This document shows positions 1 through 13,440 of a stretch of 64,000 nt of DNA, piece by piece; position 1 is the first letter of the stretch; every line of letters begins with the position of its first letter. The stretch covers positions 4,192,001-4,256,000 of the forward strand of contig JAQPZY010001621.1 in the NCBI GenBank assembly GCA_029931535.1, given 5' to 3'. The notes beneath the pieces are model-generated. The model was not told the DNA's origin and did no database searches. It worked only from the letters and a program-made list of their open reading frames with translations. This stretch comes from Margaritifera margaritifera (taxonomy: Eukaryota; Mollusca; Bivalvia; Unionida; Margaritiferidae). Made by a program: the position numbers and the translations under genes.

Positions 1-1700
1 GTCCTCCTCACCGTCGAGCCTGATCCGCTTCTGGAGGTTCTCCATCCTCTTGCCAAAGACGGAGTTGTTCATGAGCTTAAAGAAGTCTTCCTCAAATTCC
101 GACTTGGCATCGAGGTCCGTGTTCATCTGAATGTATGGAACCATCCACGCGCTTTGGTAGCACTCAAGTACCAGGTGGATCTAGGTGACACGAAAACCAA
201 GCCTAGTGTACAGCTGGAGGTTGAGGTTGTGAAGAACGTATCGTTTCTTTTCTCGCAGGCTTGGGACGAGTTTGACGCACTCATTAACCCTCTCCCACCC
301 TCACACCCCCGCCTCCCAGTTAGCTCACAAAACTGTGCTGATACTCGTCTAACTAATCCTCTGTATCAACCATTGTTTCTGGTGCCAGCGGATAGTCGCT
401 CTGATCGTCCTGTGGCTCCTCGGGGTACTCAATGTCAACTTCGAAGATATAGTCCTTTGGCGAGTCTTCCGCGGAAGCATCACAGCAGGGATTTTCAACC
501 CACTTAAAGCCTTCGGTTGGCAGGCTATGCATCATAGCCCTGCCACAGAGGTTGTTGGTGTAATTCGAGGTAGGTGATTAAGCTATTTGGCTTGTGGGTG
601 TCGTAGCCGCTATACATCGGATTATTAGCCTTCACGTTTATATATCAAAACTTTTCGGATACGTCCTCCAGCAGGAGCACGTCTGTTTTAAGTAGTGGTC
701 GTGGTGGTCCGCAAGGTTTTGGCAGCCAAAAGTCTTCCAAACTTTTTGCACGTCCTCGTAGTCCTTTTCAAAAATTCCGGTCTTGGCTGAGCTAGTTGTA
801 GAATGCCTCAATCGGTGGAAGCTGTATTTCCTCAAATCGCTCCCTGCCGCTCACATGTTCGTACCTTTAAATGCCCTTTTTAGTTAGAAGGCTCAGGTCA
901 TCTTTGCTATAGCAGGAAGTAACGTGAAACGCTTCCTCATGCAGATTATCTATCAGCTTTTCAAGGCTGCTACTCATAAACTGGAAGCAATCAACAAACT
1001 GTAACTGCCTCAGCGAAAATATCATGTACTTTTCCTTGTTATTCGGAATGGCGCTAATCTTTTCCGTTGAGATTGGTCCAATGGCGTTCATCAGCAAATG
1101 TCCGTCGTATCCACGCAGATTGTGAAACAGAACTTGAACCTTCGTGTTTTCTGGGTAAATCCGCAGCTGTAGGTTGTACGCGCTGTGGCCTAAGTCTCAG
1201 AATTTTCCCGTGATATGGCAATGGTCCCTGACGGAATCTCCACACAGTGCTTTGTTGCAGATGTAGCATGTATCGATTACATCCAGCTCTGGCTCGTCCA
1301 TCATCGTCTTCGCCGGATGCTTAAATACTTCGCGAACTTCCTCCATCTCACGCTCGAGGCTTCGGATGAAGACAACCACGGAATCTTCGCCTCGGAAAAG
1401 CACTGGCTCTTTCGTGACTCCGTCACATCCTACGACCACACAGCAGAAGCCGCACCGAACTTGATCGCAGATTATCTGTGTGCTGATGTTGTTTGGGTTG
1501 CTGGCAAGGCCTTCCGTAGGCACATTCAGTGCCTCAAAGACATCATAGATGATTTATAGCACACGCATTTGTTTTTGGCGGTTCTGAAACTTCATAATGT
1601 TCTTGTCTTGCTCCGACCTTGTCACACGATGGGTCTTTTCGCCATTTCCTTTGATGTGGGCTTCCAGTAGGTCGGCCTTGTTAAAAAGACGTGCATGATT
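1..1700 (-). pseudogene. Decayed Polinton-type protein-primed DNA polymerase B
   Basis: Reading the minus strand from about 1700 down to 1 gives the order of a DNA polymerase B2 (Polinton/adintovirus pPolB) protein. There is an N-terminal stretch ending in a degraded exonuclease-I-like motif (DDVFEAL, near 1545), then a Cys/His cluster (CYICNK...DHCHITGK, near 1200-1260). Next comes the exonuclease II region (FHNLRGYDGHLLMNAIGP, near 1085-1125), a palm segment (LPTEGFKWVEN, then YIFEVDIEYPEEP, near 410-515), and finger motif B (FKLMNNSVFGKRMENLQKR, near 30-85). The catalytic YxDTDS motif would lie beyond the left edge. The frame is broken many times: an in-frame TGA after GKF near 1197, a TAA near 867 and several frameshifts between 500 and 840. 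No functional protein is expected. Assignment to the family is by motif recognition. Confidence 0.8.
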
Positions 1701-1859
1701 CGTCCTCGTAATGTCTCTTTTACCTGTGTTTGTTGTTATATCGTACCATACGGCAGTGGTCTTTTATCCACACATAATGGCTTCTTTGTGCTTAGATTTG
1801 GGCTTCGTACAGCAACAGTAGATCCACAGCGTCTCGCCTTACTTCTTTGATAATGCATA

Positions 1860-2365
1860 TTGGGTAAAGGTATTTTTGAATTATTTTAAATTAAATCATA
1901 ATAATAATATTTGATGATGCTTATTCATTATACGTTAGTATTTCCATCTTTATTTCATTTTTGGTGATCTCAAACTCTATATTATATTTTTATATATATC
2001 ACATCTGTCTTCTATCAAATAAGGTATAGGAATATTGTTAATTCCTTTATATCCCTTTAATAGATCCTGTTTACATTTTCTGTATTCTTCATTCATATTA
2101 AGGTATCCAGCTAATACACTGGAATTTTTAATGGCCAACATGCATAACAGATTAAAACACAGTTTATTGAATTAAATCAATAAAATAGAGTATGCTTTTT
2201 ATTATCAAACTCTTTTTTAGATAAATCCAAAAGTTCACTAAATCTTTTACTTGCAATTTTTTCCATATTCCAGAATATATAATTAGTTACATTAAATTAT
2301 ATGTTTTATTAATAATATATAATTAATATTTCTTAAGTAATTTAAAAATCTTTATAAAATCTATT

Positions 2366-2368
<3 letters not shown>
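1860..2368. other. AT-rich spacer
   Basis: Low-complexity AT-rich sequence between the polymerase relic and a (TA)n tract. No open frame, RNA gene or repeat unit was recognised. Confidence 0.5.
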
Positions 2369-2426
<58 letters not shown>

Positions 2427-2433
2427 TATATAT

Positions 2434-2495
<62 letters not shown>
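2369..2495. repeat. (TA)n microsatellite
   Basis: About 63 TA dinucleotides with two TAGA interruptions. Open frames reported across it are simple-repeat artefacts. Confidence 0.95.
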
Positions 2496-2497
<2 letters not shown>

Positions 2498-2499
2498 AG

Positions 2500-3375
2500 A
2501 ATATATAGTGAATTTTCGTAGAACATGGCCATTTGCCCAACGAAGAAATATTATGCAAGCTCAATGTATGTGTTGATGATTGGGAGAAATTTAAAACTGG
2601 CAGTGAAACACACAATGTGGAATCATTTGATAACAAAGATACTGATTCCTGTTGCTATAAAAAAATATTCGTGAATTGTGGTAGTCACTATGGATGTCAA
2701 AATTGTAATGAATATGTTGGTTATTTGGCAGCCAAATATAAAATAATAACAAAACAAAATATGATTTAAGATATCATAAAAAATTATATTAGATGATTAT
2801 GAAATTCAAATCTAATCACTTTAAACTACAAACCAAAAGAAAAAATACAAAAATTGTTATTAATGCAGTTCATTTACTTACAAATTATTTACAAAAAAGA
2901 TCAAAAACTTTGTTTATATTCTTTAAAAAAAACCATTAAACTTTGTAACATCAATATTAAGATGCATAAAATGAAAACAAAACGACTTTTAAAAAGTACA
3001 ATTCCTCTTGGAATAATATAGAAAGCCAAGTTTATAATCTTTCATTACAGTGTGTTGTAATAAAATGCGGTTTTTTGGGGTGGGTGGGGGGGGGGGGGTT
3101 GTTTTATCAATACAACATTATGCATATTTGTGCAATCTATTATTCTTATATTTATTTTCAATTTCATTCTCAAAATTCAAAATTCAGTTTTTATTATCCC
3201 TTCTTTCTTTTATAAATAATTTTATTGTATGGTCCTTATGTGGCTCTTTTTTAAAAAAATGTTGATAGCATTTATTTTTTATTTATTTATTTATTTTATA
3301 TTATTATTATTAATTTTTTTTAATTTTTTTTGGGGGGTACAGACCCCTAATGTGCATAAAAGATGTCCATTTATA
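2500..3375. other. AT-rich stretch with one short open frame
   Basis: A 78-codon plus-strand open frame at 2533-2769 has several cysteines (CCYKK, CGSHYGCQNCNEY). It matches nothing I recognise and may be a decayed part of the neighbouring Polinton-like relic. A G-run sits near 3085-3100 and T-rich sequence fills 3270-3340. Confidence 0.3.
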
Positions 3376-4380
3376 TTATAAAGTTATATAATATAAATGA
3401 CATACACATTTTGGAACTCTAACAAATAGCACTAATAATGTAACATTGGATACTACTCTAACAAATAGCACTAATAGCACTAATAATGTAACATTGGATA
3501 CTACTCTAACAAATAGCACTAATAATGTAACATTGGATACTACTAAATATGTGACAAGAACTCTAACAAATAGCACTAATAATTTAACATTGGATACTAC
3601 TAAATATGCGACAAGAAATGAAGTAATAAATATTAAAAATTACCTCCACGGTGGAGGCGGTCTAAAGCTTAGTTCTACGTAGGTTTTACAAACTCTAGAT
3701 ATGAACAATAATACGATTATACAATTAGGCCATCCTGTTAGTGCAATGATGCAGTAACAAAACAGTACACAGATAATAATATCAACACTCTTGTAACAAA
3801 TTTCATTAACAACCAGTTCCAAAGAGTTGATGAACAATTGCAGAAACATGATGATATATATTTTTGAAAACGAGGTGATATAATGACTGGAAACTTTTAA
3901 ATTTCTATGAACACGGACGCAGTTAAACATATCGATTGCTCTGATATTGAAGCTGGGGGAAAATGTATGGCTAAGCTTGGTAATGATGAAACTGTCATTA
4001 ATTCTGATGATGAAAAAGACCTAATAATATTCTGTTTCCTGGTGGGTTGGTAATAAGCAAAATTGGTGACCAGATTGTTCAATTTGAGAGGTTAGATAGT
4101 ACTGCAGCACGTTTTTATCTAATGTAAATATGCATTTAAAATATCAAAGAAATTATAACAAATCTGAATAATGCAACAGCTGACTAAGATTGCTGGACCA
4201 AATCATATGTGGAAACAACTTTTGCAATGAAAACTGGCAATACATTAACAGGAGAATTAAATATGGGTATAAATATGATCTCTTCATGTCATTTAGCAAA
4301 GGATGATACTGATTTAACAAATAAATTAAATGTGGATACATCGATAGATAATATATAAACTAAAGCAGATGGCACGGAAT
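3376..4380 (+). pseudogene. Decayed repetitive fibre-like protein of the left Polinton-like relic
   Basis: Plus-strand fragments in shifting frames read as a repetitive trimeric-fibre type protein. They begin with a threonine/asparagine-rich repeat (LTNSTNNVTLDTT, 13 residues, 3440-3600). A segment LDMNNNTIIQLGHPVSA follows near 3695-3750, and after a frameshift VTKQYTDNNINTLV. Farther on are TGNTLTGELNMGINMI near 4230-4275 and TSIDNI*TKADGTEL near 4335-4382. The pattern (nMgxnxI..LgxPxxxxDAvxKxYvD) is shared with phage-like tail or fibre proteins and with proteins carried by large invertebrate DNA elements. Stops near 3680, 3758 and 4358 and the frameshifts make it non-functional. Assignment to the same element as the flanking polymerase and integrase relics is inferred from proximity. 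Confidence 0.5.
3420..3605 (+). repeat. 39-bp in-frame coding minisatellite
   Basis: About four copies of a 39-bp unit (core AACAAATAGCACTAATAATG), partly interrupted, inside the fibre-like open frame. Thirty-nine is a multiple of three, so each copy adds the same 13 residues. Confidence 0.85.
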
Positions 4381-4382
4381 TG

Positions 4383-5145
4383 TGTGTAGGAAAATATTTT
4401 TTTATTATATTTGAACGAAAATGTAGATGGGTTTCGTTGCCGCGTATAGCGTTACCCAGGGTTGTACAGTTTTAACCTTGGCAATTTCAAAATACTGATT
4501 TCTGCTCAGTCACTGGTGCAAGCACAAAGCGCCGGTAGTGGGGGTCCCGAGTTCTCTGGCCGTGGATTTGACCACGAGTATAGTACCTACAGTGCTAATT
4601 CTCTCTGCATCGTTGCAATACAGATGAGTCTTGTCAGGAAGTTATCCACTTTACGGAAGCAATCTTCAGCTGTAGAGGTATGTGACAATGAAAAATTGTT
4701 TTCCTTCTTGGTTTCTGTTCTATGTGATAGAATTGTTTTATATATTGAAAGTTTCGGAATTTAGTCTAAATTGTCTAGAAAGCCAGACCTATGTCAGGCA
4801 ACGCCATGCTATCGGATAGAATGTAGTCTTTTCCAAGTTACACATTTTATAACTGAACAGATAAGTTGATTCAAGTGTATGCTGCGCGCATTAAACGATG
4901 AAAAACATTCCAGTTTGTATAATCCAGTGCAATTATTCTTGTTGGAGTCGGATTCATTTATGAATATGGTTATAATAATAATAATCTCGTACAGTCGTTC
5001 TTATGAAAGAAATAAATGTGTAATGAAATCATTTCGTGAGCACCCATGCATATCACGGTATTCGCACTAAAACGTGTTTCGTGTAGTACACGGCTCATTA
5101 TTGTATTTTTAGCTGTTACGGTGAGTCGTCGAATTCTGTGGGGTT
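4383..5145. other. Unassigned sequence, possibly part of an inserted element
   Basis: Base composition rises to about 40-45% GC and several short open frames occur (for example 4462-4764), but none resembles a known protein. It interrupts the fibre-like relic. It could belong to the LTR-like segment that follows. Confidence 0.25.
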
Positions 5146-5237
5146 GTGTAACCCGGACATTGCAGTCAGTGGTGACGTTGGTTCGAGGGACGATACTGGT
5201 TAACCCAGTGTGGGGGCCAAAAGTTCTGGACTAACAG

Positions 5238-5238
5238 G

Positions 5239-5322
<84 letters not shown>

Positions 5323-5331
5323 TAGATAGAT

Positions 5332-5394
<63 letters not shown>

Positions 5395-5399
5395 TAGAT

Positions 5400-5443
<44 letters not shown>
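5238..5443. repeat. (TA)n microsatellite with TAGA blocks
   Basis: Roughly 200 bp of TA dinucleotides with two short TAGATAGATAGA interruptions. Confidence 0.95.
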
Positions 5444-5445
<2 letters not shown>

Positions 5446-5479
5446 AAAACAACCTAATCCATCATCTTACTTGTTGATG

Positions 5480-5770
5480 AAAAATACATTGATCATATTT
5501 ACTGATATTTCCACACATTAATAGGTTGATAATTCCATACAATAATCATATATATTAATAATTCCATACATTGATCATATTTGCTGATAATTCCATACAT
5601 TGATCATATCTATTGATGATTCCATATATTAATCATATCTATTGATAAATCCATATTATATATGTTGATAAAATCCATGCATTGATCATGTCCGTTGACA
5701 AACAATATCATTTGTGATTATTTGCTGAAAGTCCATGTTTTGATCGTATTCATTGAGGAACAGACCATTT
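5480..5770 (+). repeat. Diverged ~30-bp tandem repeat
   Basis: Seven to nine degenerate copies of a unit containing 'attccatacattgatcata'. Copies toward the right are more diverged. Confidence 0.7.
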
Positions 5771-5978
5771 TGTAAAATCAGTTGTTGAACTTTGTGTCTA
5801 TGAGTAGGGTAGAGTTTTCAGCTGTCATAATTTAGTTTAGGAGACGTGGAAGTGTGTGAGCTATGGTGTCAGAGATTCGTTCATCATTAATTAGCATTTA
5901 TAAATAAACATTTCATTCACCTACTTGTGTTAAGTGTCTTCGCTAAATCCAATCCAACTCCAACCTGTTACAGCAGGA

Positions 5979-7860
5979 ACAATCGATGCTACAAATATGC
6001 TACCGTTTTAGATAAAATATATTTTGCAAACAAAAGCCCCACTATGATACCTATAAAATTAAATTTTAAAGAGTCAAATTTTATTTTAAAAAAGAGATGT
6101 CATCTGATGAGAACATTTGTTAGTATTCAAAACAGAGGGAACAGTTTTAATTAACACGACTGATCGTGTTACTACTGATGATTAAAGCACTGCTCCACCC
6201 ACCACCCACCCCCACCCCCAGCAAAATTTTATAGGGTTCTACAGGGTGCAACAGACTATGATAATGCGTTAATTAATTAATTAAAATTCACTGAATAGAG
6301 AGTGGGATTTAGTGCTGGTGAAATAAGTTCACCTCGATTGCAAGTAAATATTTCCAGGAAGGCCAATCCATAACATTATATTCAATAAATAATTTTGATA
6401 ATATTACTTCATTATATTCTGAAAATGAAAATGATAAACTAGTTCTCTTAAAAATAAAATTTGGAAAATTAGTTGGAGAACAGAACTTGAGCAAACTATT
6501 CACTGATTAATTATGCAACCATCTTATTTGTCTACAAAAGTTTCCAGAGAAAAGACACCAATCTCTGATAATATCGATGCTTTTGGATAACCCAATGATG
6601 AACTATATTACTTCGAATATCCCAAGTCCATTAATCAGATAATGTGTATGCGACGGATTCGGCGATATATTTTTTAAAAAGAGGATATTACATTATGTTA
6701 TTAGCAACATTAAACATTTCAACAAGCCTAATCAATACCCTTAGTTTTTATACAGGTATATACGCCCCAAAACGAAAGAAATAAAAACTGATGTATTAAC
6801 AAAACATCATTAATCAAAATATTTTGGGAGTAGCGTTTTAACAAGTAACAATAATCTTGTTTTTGTATATGTCAATGTTAGTTTCAAACTGGATGTAACC
6901 TCATCAATATTTGGTTTACAAATTTAAGGTAGTAAATAAATTGAATGATTATCTCAAGTTATTGCAAAAGTTATACCTTATATGGTAATGCTAGTAGTTG
7001 TCATGTTAAAATCACCAGTGATTATAGGTTGTGCCAGTTTCAGTGCAATACCTGTTATTCCTATTTGTGTAAGAATCGATAGTAGTTTGAAGCTGGATGA
7101 AAAACAAATCAAATCTTAAATTTAAGACTGATGATAAAAATATTTCTTGACATCTATGATATTGTATATTATATAACAATGGTATCTGAAGTAACACTAT
7201 TTTTATATTCTGAGCATGCAATTTATGGTGTAAGTCACAATTATACTGTGGATTTTAGTACACCAATAATATTTGATATTAAAAAAATTTATCTAAAAAC
7301 TCAGAATGAAGGTACTAATGGTTTTATACGACATCAGCAAATAATGCTTTTCAGTTCTATAATGGTATAGAGTGGATTCATGTATTAATACCACTAGGAG
7401 CATATAATTTTACTGATATAAATAACTATCTAATAAGATATTATAAGCAATTATGAAGCAATAATAATTTAACCAAATTTCCATACACTAAAATGCAGAA
7501 AAATATTAAAACCTCCTTACAAAATTGATTCTACAATTAAGAGCAGTTCGAAACATAATAGGATTTGATTCAAGAATAATAGATAGAGAGGGAGAACATC
7601 CAGGAAATGCAACAGTAAACATAAAAAGAAAATAAGACTTTTTTACTACGATATAGTTTGATAACAAATAGTTACAGTAGTGGTACAAATAGTGAGGTTC
7701 TTTATTCATTTACACCAAATTCACCCCAGATAGTTTAATCAATATAGATAGGAATGATCTAAAATTATCAAATATTTCAATGTGTGTTACAAGCCAGTCA
7801 GAAAAGAGATTGATCTAAATGGTGAACGTGTAAGACATTAAATTTAAATAAAAGAACAAA
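5979..7860 (+). pseudogene. Decayed structural-protein region of the left Polinton-like relic
   Basis: Several plus-strand fragments broken by stops and frameshifts look like ancient coding sequence. They include VLDKIYFANKSPTMIPIKL (near 6008-6060), AIYGVSHNYTVDFSTP (7219-7266), IPLGAYNFTDINNYL (7389-7433) and IIGFDSRIIDREGEH (7556-7600). Farther right are SEVLYSFTPNSP (near 7692-7727) and EIDLNGERV (near 7803-7829). This succession resembles a family of uncharacterised invertebrate proteins carried by Polinton-like elements, presumed virion or surface components. The polarity matches the integrase relic immediately downstream. The exact role is not known to me. Confidence 0.45.
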
Positions 7861-7868
7861 TATAATAT

Positions 7869-7872
<4 letters not shown>

Positions 7873-7942
<70 letters not shown>

Positions 7943-7948
7943 TATATT
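7873..7948. repeat. (TA)n microsatellite
   Basis: About 76 bp of TA dinucleotides between the structural relic and the integrase relic. Confidence 0.95.
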
Positions 7949-7954
7949 TCTAAC

Positions 7955-8215
7955 TGGAGCAAAACAAAATTAAAATAACAAATATCAGATATTTAAACCC
8001 ACTTGTGTATGAAATAAAAGATTTAAATGATAAAAACGAAATAATGTTTTACTACCAAGAATTACAAAAAGCAAAGCAAACTGTATTTAGAATTGAAAAA
8101 AACAATCTTAAAATGCGACAATGAAAAGAAACAAGCGTTTGTTTAACGGAAAGGCTACGGACCAGAATTACATTCATGGGTTCCCATTAAAGATACACAA
8201 AATATTTAAACGATC
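7955..8215 (+). pseudogene. C-terminal end of a Polinton-type integrase with chromodomain
   Basis: The plus strand reads NPLVYEIKDLNDKNEIMFYY, then QELQKAKQTVFRIEK, and after a one-base frameshift a chromodomain-like tail (KGYGPELHSWVPIKDTQNI). This is the order seen at the C-terminus of Polinton c-integrases (transposon-derived proteins of the C. elegans F54H12.3 type), where a chromodomain follows the retroviral-type catalytic core. The core is absent here. An in-frame TAA just before the chromodomain Arg-Lys-Gly shows decay. It supports assigning the flanking polymerase and fibre-like fragments to a Polinton-like element. Confidence 0.7.
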
Positions 8216-8229
8216 TTGTTGTAGCCGAC

Positions 8230-11200
8230 AATAATATTTAGGGATTGTAATTTATTTGAATACCATTTCGATTTCTGTAACACGGAAATCAGATAGAACT
8301 TCATAACTTGTATTGTTTTTAATGACCTTTTCTATGGCTTTGTTTGAGTAATAACAACTATTTTTGGAAAGTGTGCAATACTATTTGTTCATATATCAAT
8401 GTGCCCTGGAAACAATTATCAAAACCTGTAAAATATTCAATTAAATTTATTGAAAAATATATGAACTAAACTTATTTGTAAAAAAAAATCGACTAAGGGG
8501 CAAAATCTATTATTGGCCTTATTTTTCAAAATTATTGAAGTAAGAAATCTCTATTTTCAAAATCTCCCAAACCCTAAAAATTCAATCATCTAGAGAAATG
8601 TTATCACAATTTGTTAGTTATCTCTTTACAGATCTTTTTATAAGAAATTCTCCAATATCGATATATAAAGAGATGACCAGGCAAACTAATTTAATATTTC
8701 TCCAGTATATATAGTTTTTAGAAGAAATCTTTGGAAAATATTGGTCAACATTCATAACACTCTAAAACGTATTAAGGCATCATTTTTTAGACCATCCAGG
8801 CACTAAAACTTCATTCCTGAGCGTCTAAAACACCCTTATAGGTACGGTAATTTAAAAAGTCAATGGCGCTTAAAACACTATGCACATATCATTTATGAGG
8901 TTATTCGAGACATAAAGTAGAGCACAATCCGTACTGAAAACGCTATAAACATATCATTCCTGAGCTTCTAAAAGACAATTATATATGCGATAATTTTAAG
9001 AATCAACGGCAATGTGTAAATATTCAGAAATACCCTTTTACATCTACTGGTGTAATTTCTTTTCAAGTTCATGACTTCAGAAATCCTGTAAAATATGAAG
9101 TTCAATTCTTAAATAAATGAAAGATTCTATTTTTTATCTTCACGCGAATGAAGGTAACGTCCTCGTCCTTCGTAAATTGTCCATGAATGCATCTCATACA
9201 TGTATAGTTCTTTGAGACGTGTAAATGGAGTTGCTATCTTAGGTTACCGGTAAAGTTTTGATGGCAGAGACGATGCTAGTACTCTCTCTCCTTTTTTGAT
9301 GTAGCATCTATATTTCAGTCAGTTATCATGCGTACCGTTTAACAGCCCATTCTAGGCTGCGCCCTTGCGCAAATGACCCTTATTTGTTATCTCTGAAGCA
9401 AGAATATTTCCTCCATGGCGTCCGTAGGGCGCATTAAAATGTCCCAAGAAAATGAAGATAAAAGATCGTTTTGGTTGATTTATACTGAACTGAGTTCATC
9501 CTAAGCCTTCTGAATAATGTGTGGACACGGCCAAAAAAGCATAAGACGATCAATTTCATTGGCTGACAGAAATGTCTTACTGATTTTGATTAGGTTGGAC
9601 ACCAAGCTGACATCACACGATCCATGATCATTCGTAGAACATGTAAAGAAAGAAAAGATACAATTTTCGGCGAAAACACTGCTGCATTTATTTCGAAAGT
9701 TGTGTACAGGGAGGAAAAGAAAATGTAAATTGAAATGTTCAAAATAAATTCTAGAAGGATATGGTTACTCAATCATACTTGGAAGGCTCGCGACAGGAGA
9801 TTCCGATAATGAACACAGGTCGGAGATTCATGAATTTCTGCAATAAATATTCACTTTTCCTGCATTATGGTTGTACTCTACAGATATTACGTACTTCTGA
9901 TAGAGTGACAAGTGTAAAGTGAAGTTGCTTGCATTTGCAACATGCACAGTGGAGAGAATGTTGGCGTACTTCTATGCTACTTTCATGTACTATGGCTGAA
10001 ATTGCTTTACATGTTGTAGTTGTGGAAATCGTGCATGGTCTAAGCACACAGCTGATTAAAATGGCTGCTTCCATGTGCTCAAAAAATCAGCCTGAATTAG
10101 TCTAAAAGTACAATAACTTTAGCAGTTAATAAACGAATTTTGCCAGAGTAGGAAATACTAGCTTCTGAAAGTGCAACGCATGAATTGCAAAATATGTAAA
10201 AAGTATAAAAAAAAGTTATCGACTCATTTTTTTTACAATTTATCTTTGAAGTCCAGAAAGTGAAAATGACCAGGCGGAGCAGGCAATTTTTTTTATATGT
10301 GCACATCTGAAGTAAGACCAAGCTATATACTCTATAACCCAAATTACAGACATCAATCATACACCAACATAAAGGGAATTAAAAGTTCTTTTACCAATAC
10401 CTAAGATATACAAGGTCTTTTTTAAATGGCCAGGATAACCAGTAAGGAAAACCTGTGAAATTCTTTTTCTTTAAAAATCAAACCCTGTGCAAAGTACGAA
10501 ACTAGAGAGCGCAACCTATATAGTTTGAATCAGTTGATGCTGAGGCAGGTGATAGCACGGTTTGCTACAATTTCCTTGTCAAGTAAAATAACTGTGACCT
10601 GAACAGTAGAAACGGTTATTTTAGCGGAAAAATAAATTGTAGAAAACTGTGCTGTAGCCTGACTCTGCAACGACTGATTGAAAGCACATAATGCTGCAAA
10701 AGTGAATATCTTTTGCAGGGGGGAATTTTGGACCTGGAAGGGGTCATTGGGGCCTACATTTTCCATTTCTGGAATGAACACTGTCGTTATTTCAACCATT
10801 CTTTTTACTTCAAATAGGGGGTCTGTTGGTATTTGGTTTAAAAATAAACTCAAGATTGTACAAGATTGTGCAAAATATGTGTATGCATCCATTCGAGCGG
10901 CAGTTCTGCCAATTTTGGGGATTTCATTTCCTTGTCAGGGAAATTAAAACCGAGATGGTCGCTCTCCTCTGTACTATCCTCATTTTGTCTCTATACCGCC
11001 TACATCGATAATGCATTGAAAATTGTTTATTAAAGCTCAAATATCGCGAGTAGCGAATATGTGATAGTTTTGGACCACTCATATTGTTGTGTTTGTACAC
11101 CCCGTTTAGGGATACGAGAGTATTACAAATAAAATATTAAATACTTCTAGGCAAGCAAGGTTTGGGTGTGCTTTAAACATCCAAATAATAAATCACTGGA

Positions 11201-13070
11201 CCACTCATATATTTTAAGTTTTATATCCTATATAGGATACAAATTAAAATAAATATGGGGTGTTTTGAAAATTCATTTAAAATTACTACACCACAAAAAT
11301 GAAGGGCTGAGGGCTTGAAGAAATTAAAAAACAAGGAATTGGCCACTCATAGTCATGCCAAGTTAGACAATTGCAATTTTGTCCAAATTTGTACACTAGA
11401 TGGTGTATATTGCTTTCTGCAAACCATTTTGAGCGCATGCAGATTAGCTATTCTTAACCCTGAATAGAACCGAACTGTCGAATCTGGAGTCTAACTGGTC
11501 TAGTACTTTTGTTATTGATTTTCAAAACATCCCGAGGTATGACTAGACTAGTATAACGGCCCCCCTCCCCCACCGTCACAAGCTAGGAAAGTTCCACCTC
11601 CTAAAGGGGCTCACAAGCTTACTTAAAAATATATATATTAATAAATCATACAATAGCAATATTATTATCAAGACAAAATATAAATAATAAGAACATGGTA
11701 ATTTTTTTAAAATGTGGATTCTGTCTGCAACGATGGTGGTACAAAGTAGAATCACTGGGGAGGAAGGGGTTGGGTATATCACTCCCACTAGGGAACGGTG
11801 GTGCGCATTTCGCGGCCCTACCCCCACGTGCACAAGCTAGAAAAGTTCCACCCACTATGAAATGCGGACGAAATGCAGACGAGCCCACCCATAGAATATT
11901 TTTTTTTAAAAAAAACAACTTTTAAAAAACCCTGAAAGATTCGCAATTACTAATATAAGCGTAACACTATATAGGTAACACATCTAGATGCAACAGACAA
12001 ACAACAGGGGGTTGTGCCTTGGAGTAAGAGGTGAGGACAATGAGAGGCTATACTATCGTGGCGCTTTATGAGGTAGAAAGGCTCACATAAGAGGATCAGA
12101 AAACAACGGCATACAAAAATACACAAGACATAACAAGAACATGGGGGAACAAAAATAAATACTAACAAATGCAAACCGAAAACACACAGAGCATACATAC
12201 ATGCAATGCAAGAAACACGGATACATTTTTTCAAGATATAATAATTTTGTTTTTTTTAGATAACTATATAGCCAGAAAAATAAACAACTCAAAACTAATT
12301 TGATCCAAGGAAATGCCAGTCCGGACACGTATACATATCAAAGGGTTAAAGACACTTTATACAACAAATATAGCACCCAAACTGCAAACATTATAACGAC
12401 AATAAATAGATCCTTGGTAAAGGTTCACAAATAGGTTTCATAACGGGTCAGGAAACCATCCGCATGGTGTAATGCCTGAGGAGGGAGTACAACCCTTTTT
12501 GAAACAATAAAACTTTAGACCTGGGAAGGACGGAACTATTAGAAACCTGGAAACGGGAATATGAACAAGTACGTCCCTATCAAAAAAAGAAAGAATAACC
12601 CCAGCCAAATAGTTCTCTATTTTTTTTACACAAAACTCTGTTTTATTTTTTGGGAAGTATACCCACATATACAGATCGGGGACGGGGGGGGGGGGGGGCG
12701 GGGGTCAGACATATAAAATCCTTCCAATTTTGGAACAAAGGGGGGTCACCTCACAAGCCTGCTAGTTTCTCAATAGCTAGAGGTCTTAAGGTGTTCACAC
12801 ACACACACACACACACAAAGAATTGTCATATATTACCTACTATTGCTATTTTGATTACGGAAGAAAAGTAATCTTACGTCACATGGTTTGCAACGATAAG
12901 TACAAAAGTTCGGCTACAATATGACATTATTTACGCTCAACATGGCAAAATACTGAATAGTTACATTAATGAGAATTAATTGATTTTAAATATGTAATAA
13001 AACAAAACGCAAAACAGTTACGAGTGCAGCATTGGAAGACAGTCATTGTCATCACCCAGCGGGGTTTTTT
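8230..13070. other. Gene-poor intergenic stretch
   Basis: Nearly 5 kb with no recognisable gene. Short open frames (for example 10530-10892 minus, 120 codons) have no recognisable motif. A motif 'acaagctagaaaagttccacc' occurs in similar form near 11578 and 11831, each after a run of C or a CCCCAC tract, suggesting an old dispersed repeat. A (CA)n of about 24 bp lies at 12795-12818 and a G-run near 12683-12700. Confidence 0.5.
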
Positions 13071-13075
13071 TCTTC

Positions 13076-13077
<2 letters not shown>

Positions 13078-13160
<83 letters not shown>
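13078..13160. repeat. (TA)n microsatellite with (GT)n tail
   Basis: Perfect TA repeat followed by a short GTGTGT run to 13174. Confidence 0.95.
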
Positions 13161-13163
<3 letters not shown>

Positions 13164-13440
13164 TGTGTGTGTGTTAAAGGCATGTCAATTAAAAAATTAG
13201 GAACGCAAGCAATATTTGTAAATAATATACCGTGATACATACTATTCAGTGAAAAGTAATGTACATTTTTACATACATATAGTTAAAATGCATAAATTAA
13301 AAAGTCAGCAACTCCAAACAGCTCCTCTAGATAGTTGAAACAGAATGTTTACGTATTAGTTTATTTACCCGTGTTATAAATACTAGTGGTCCATCGCACG
13401 TGTTATGTATCTGTGGACTATACATTACAAGAATTAGTAG

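Larger units (their letters stand above)
5146..5978 (+). repeat. Possible solo LTR containing (TA)n
   Basis: The segment begins TGTAACCCGG and ends CCTGTTACA, which resembles the TGTAAC/TTACA ends of many Gypsy-type LTRs. An AATAAA-like signal lies about 80 bp before the end. No matching 5-bp target duplication, primer-binding site or internal coding region was found, so this is a weak call. Confidence 0.25.

Noticed and set aside
10530..10892. 120-codon minus-strand frame
   Set aside because: No recognisable motif, and an overlapping plus-strand frame of similar length exists; chance is likely.
12650..12871. Frame with a glycine run
   Set aside because: Comes from a G-homopolymer and a CA repeat.
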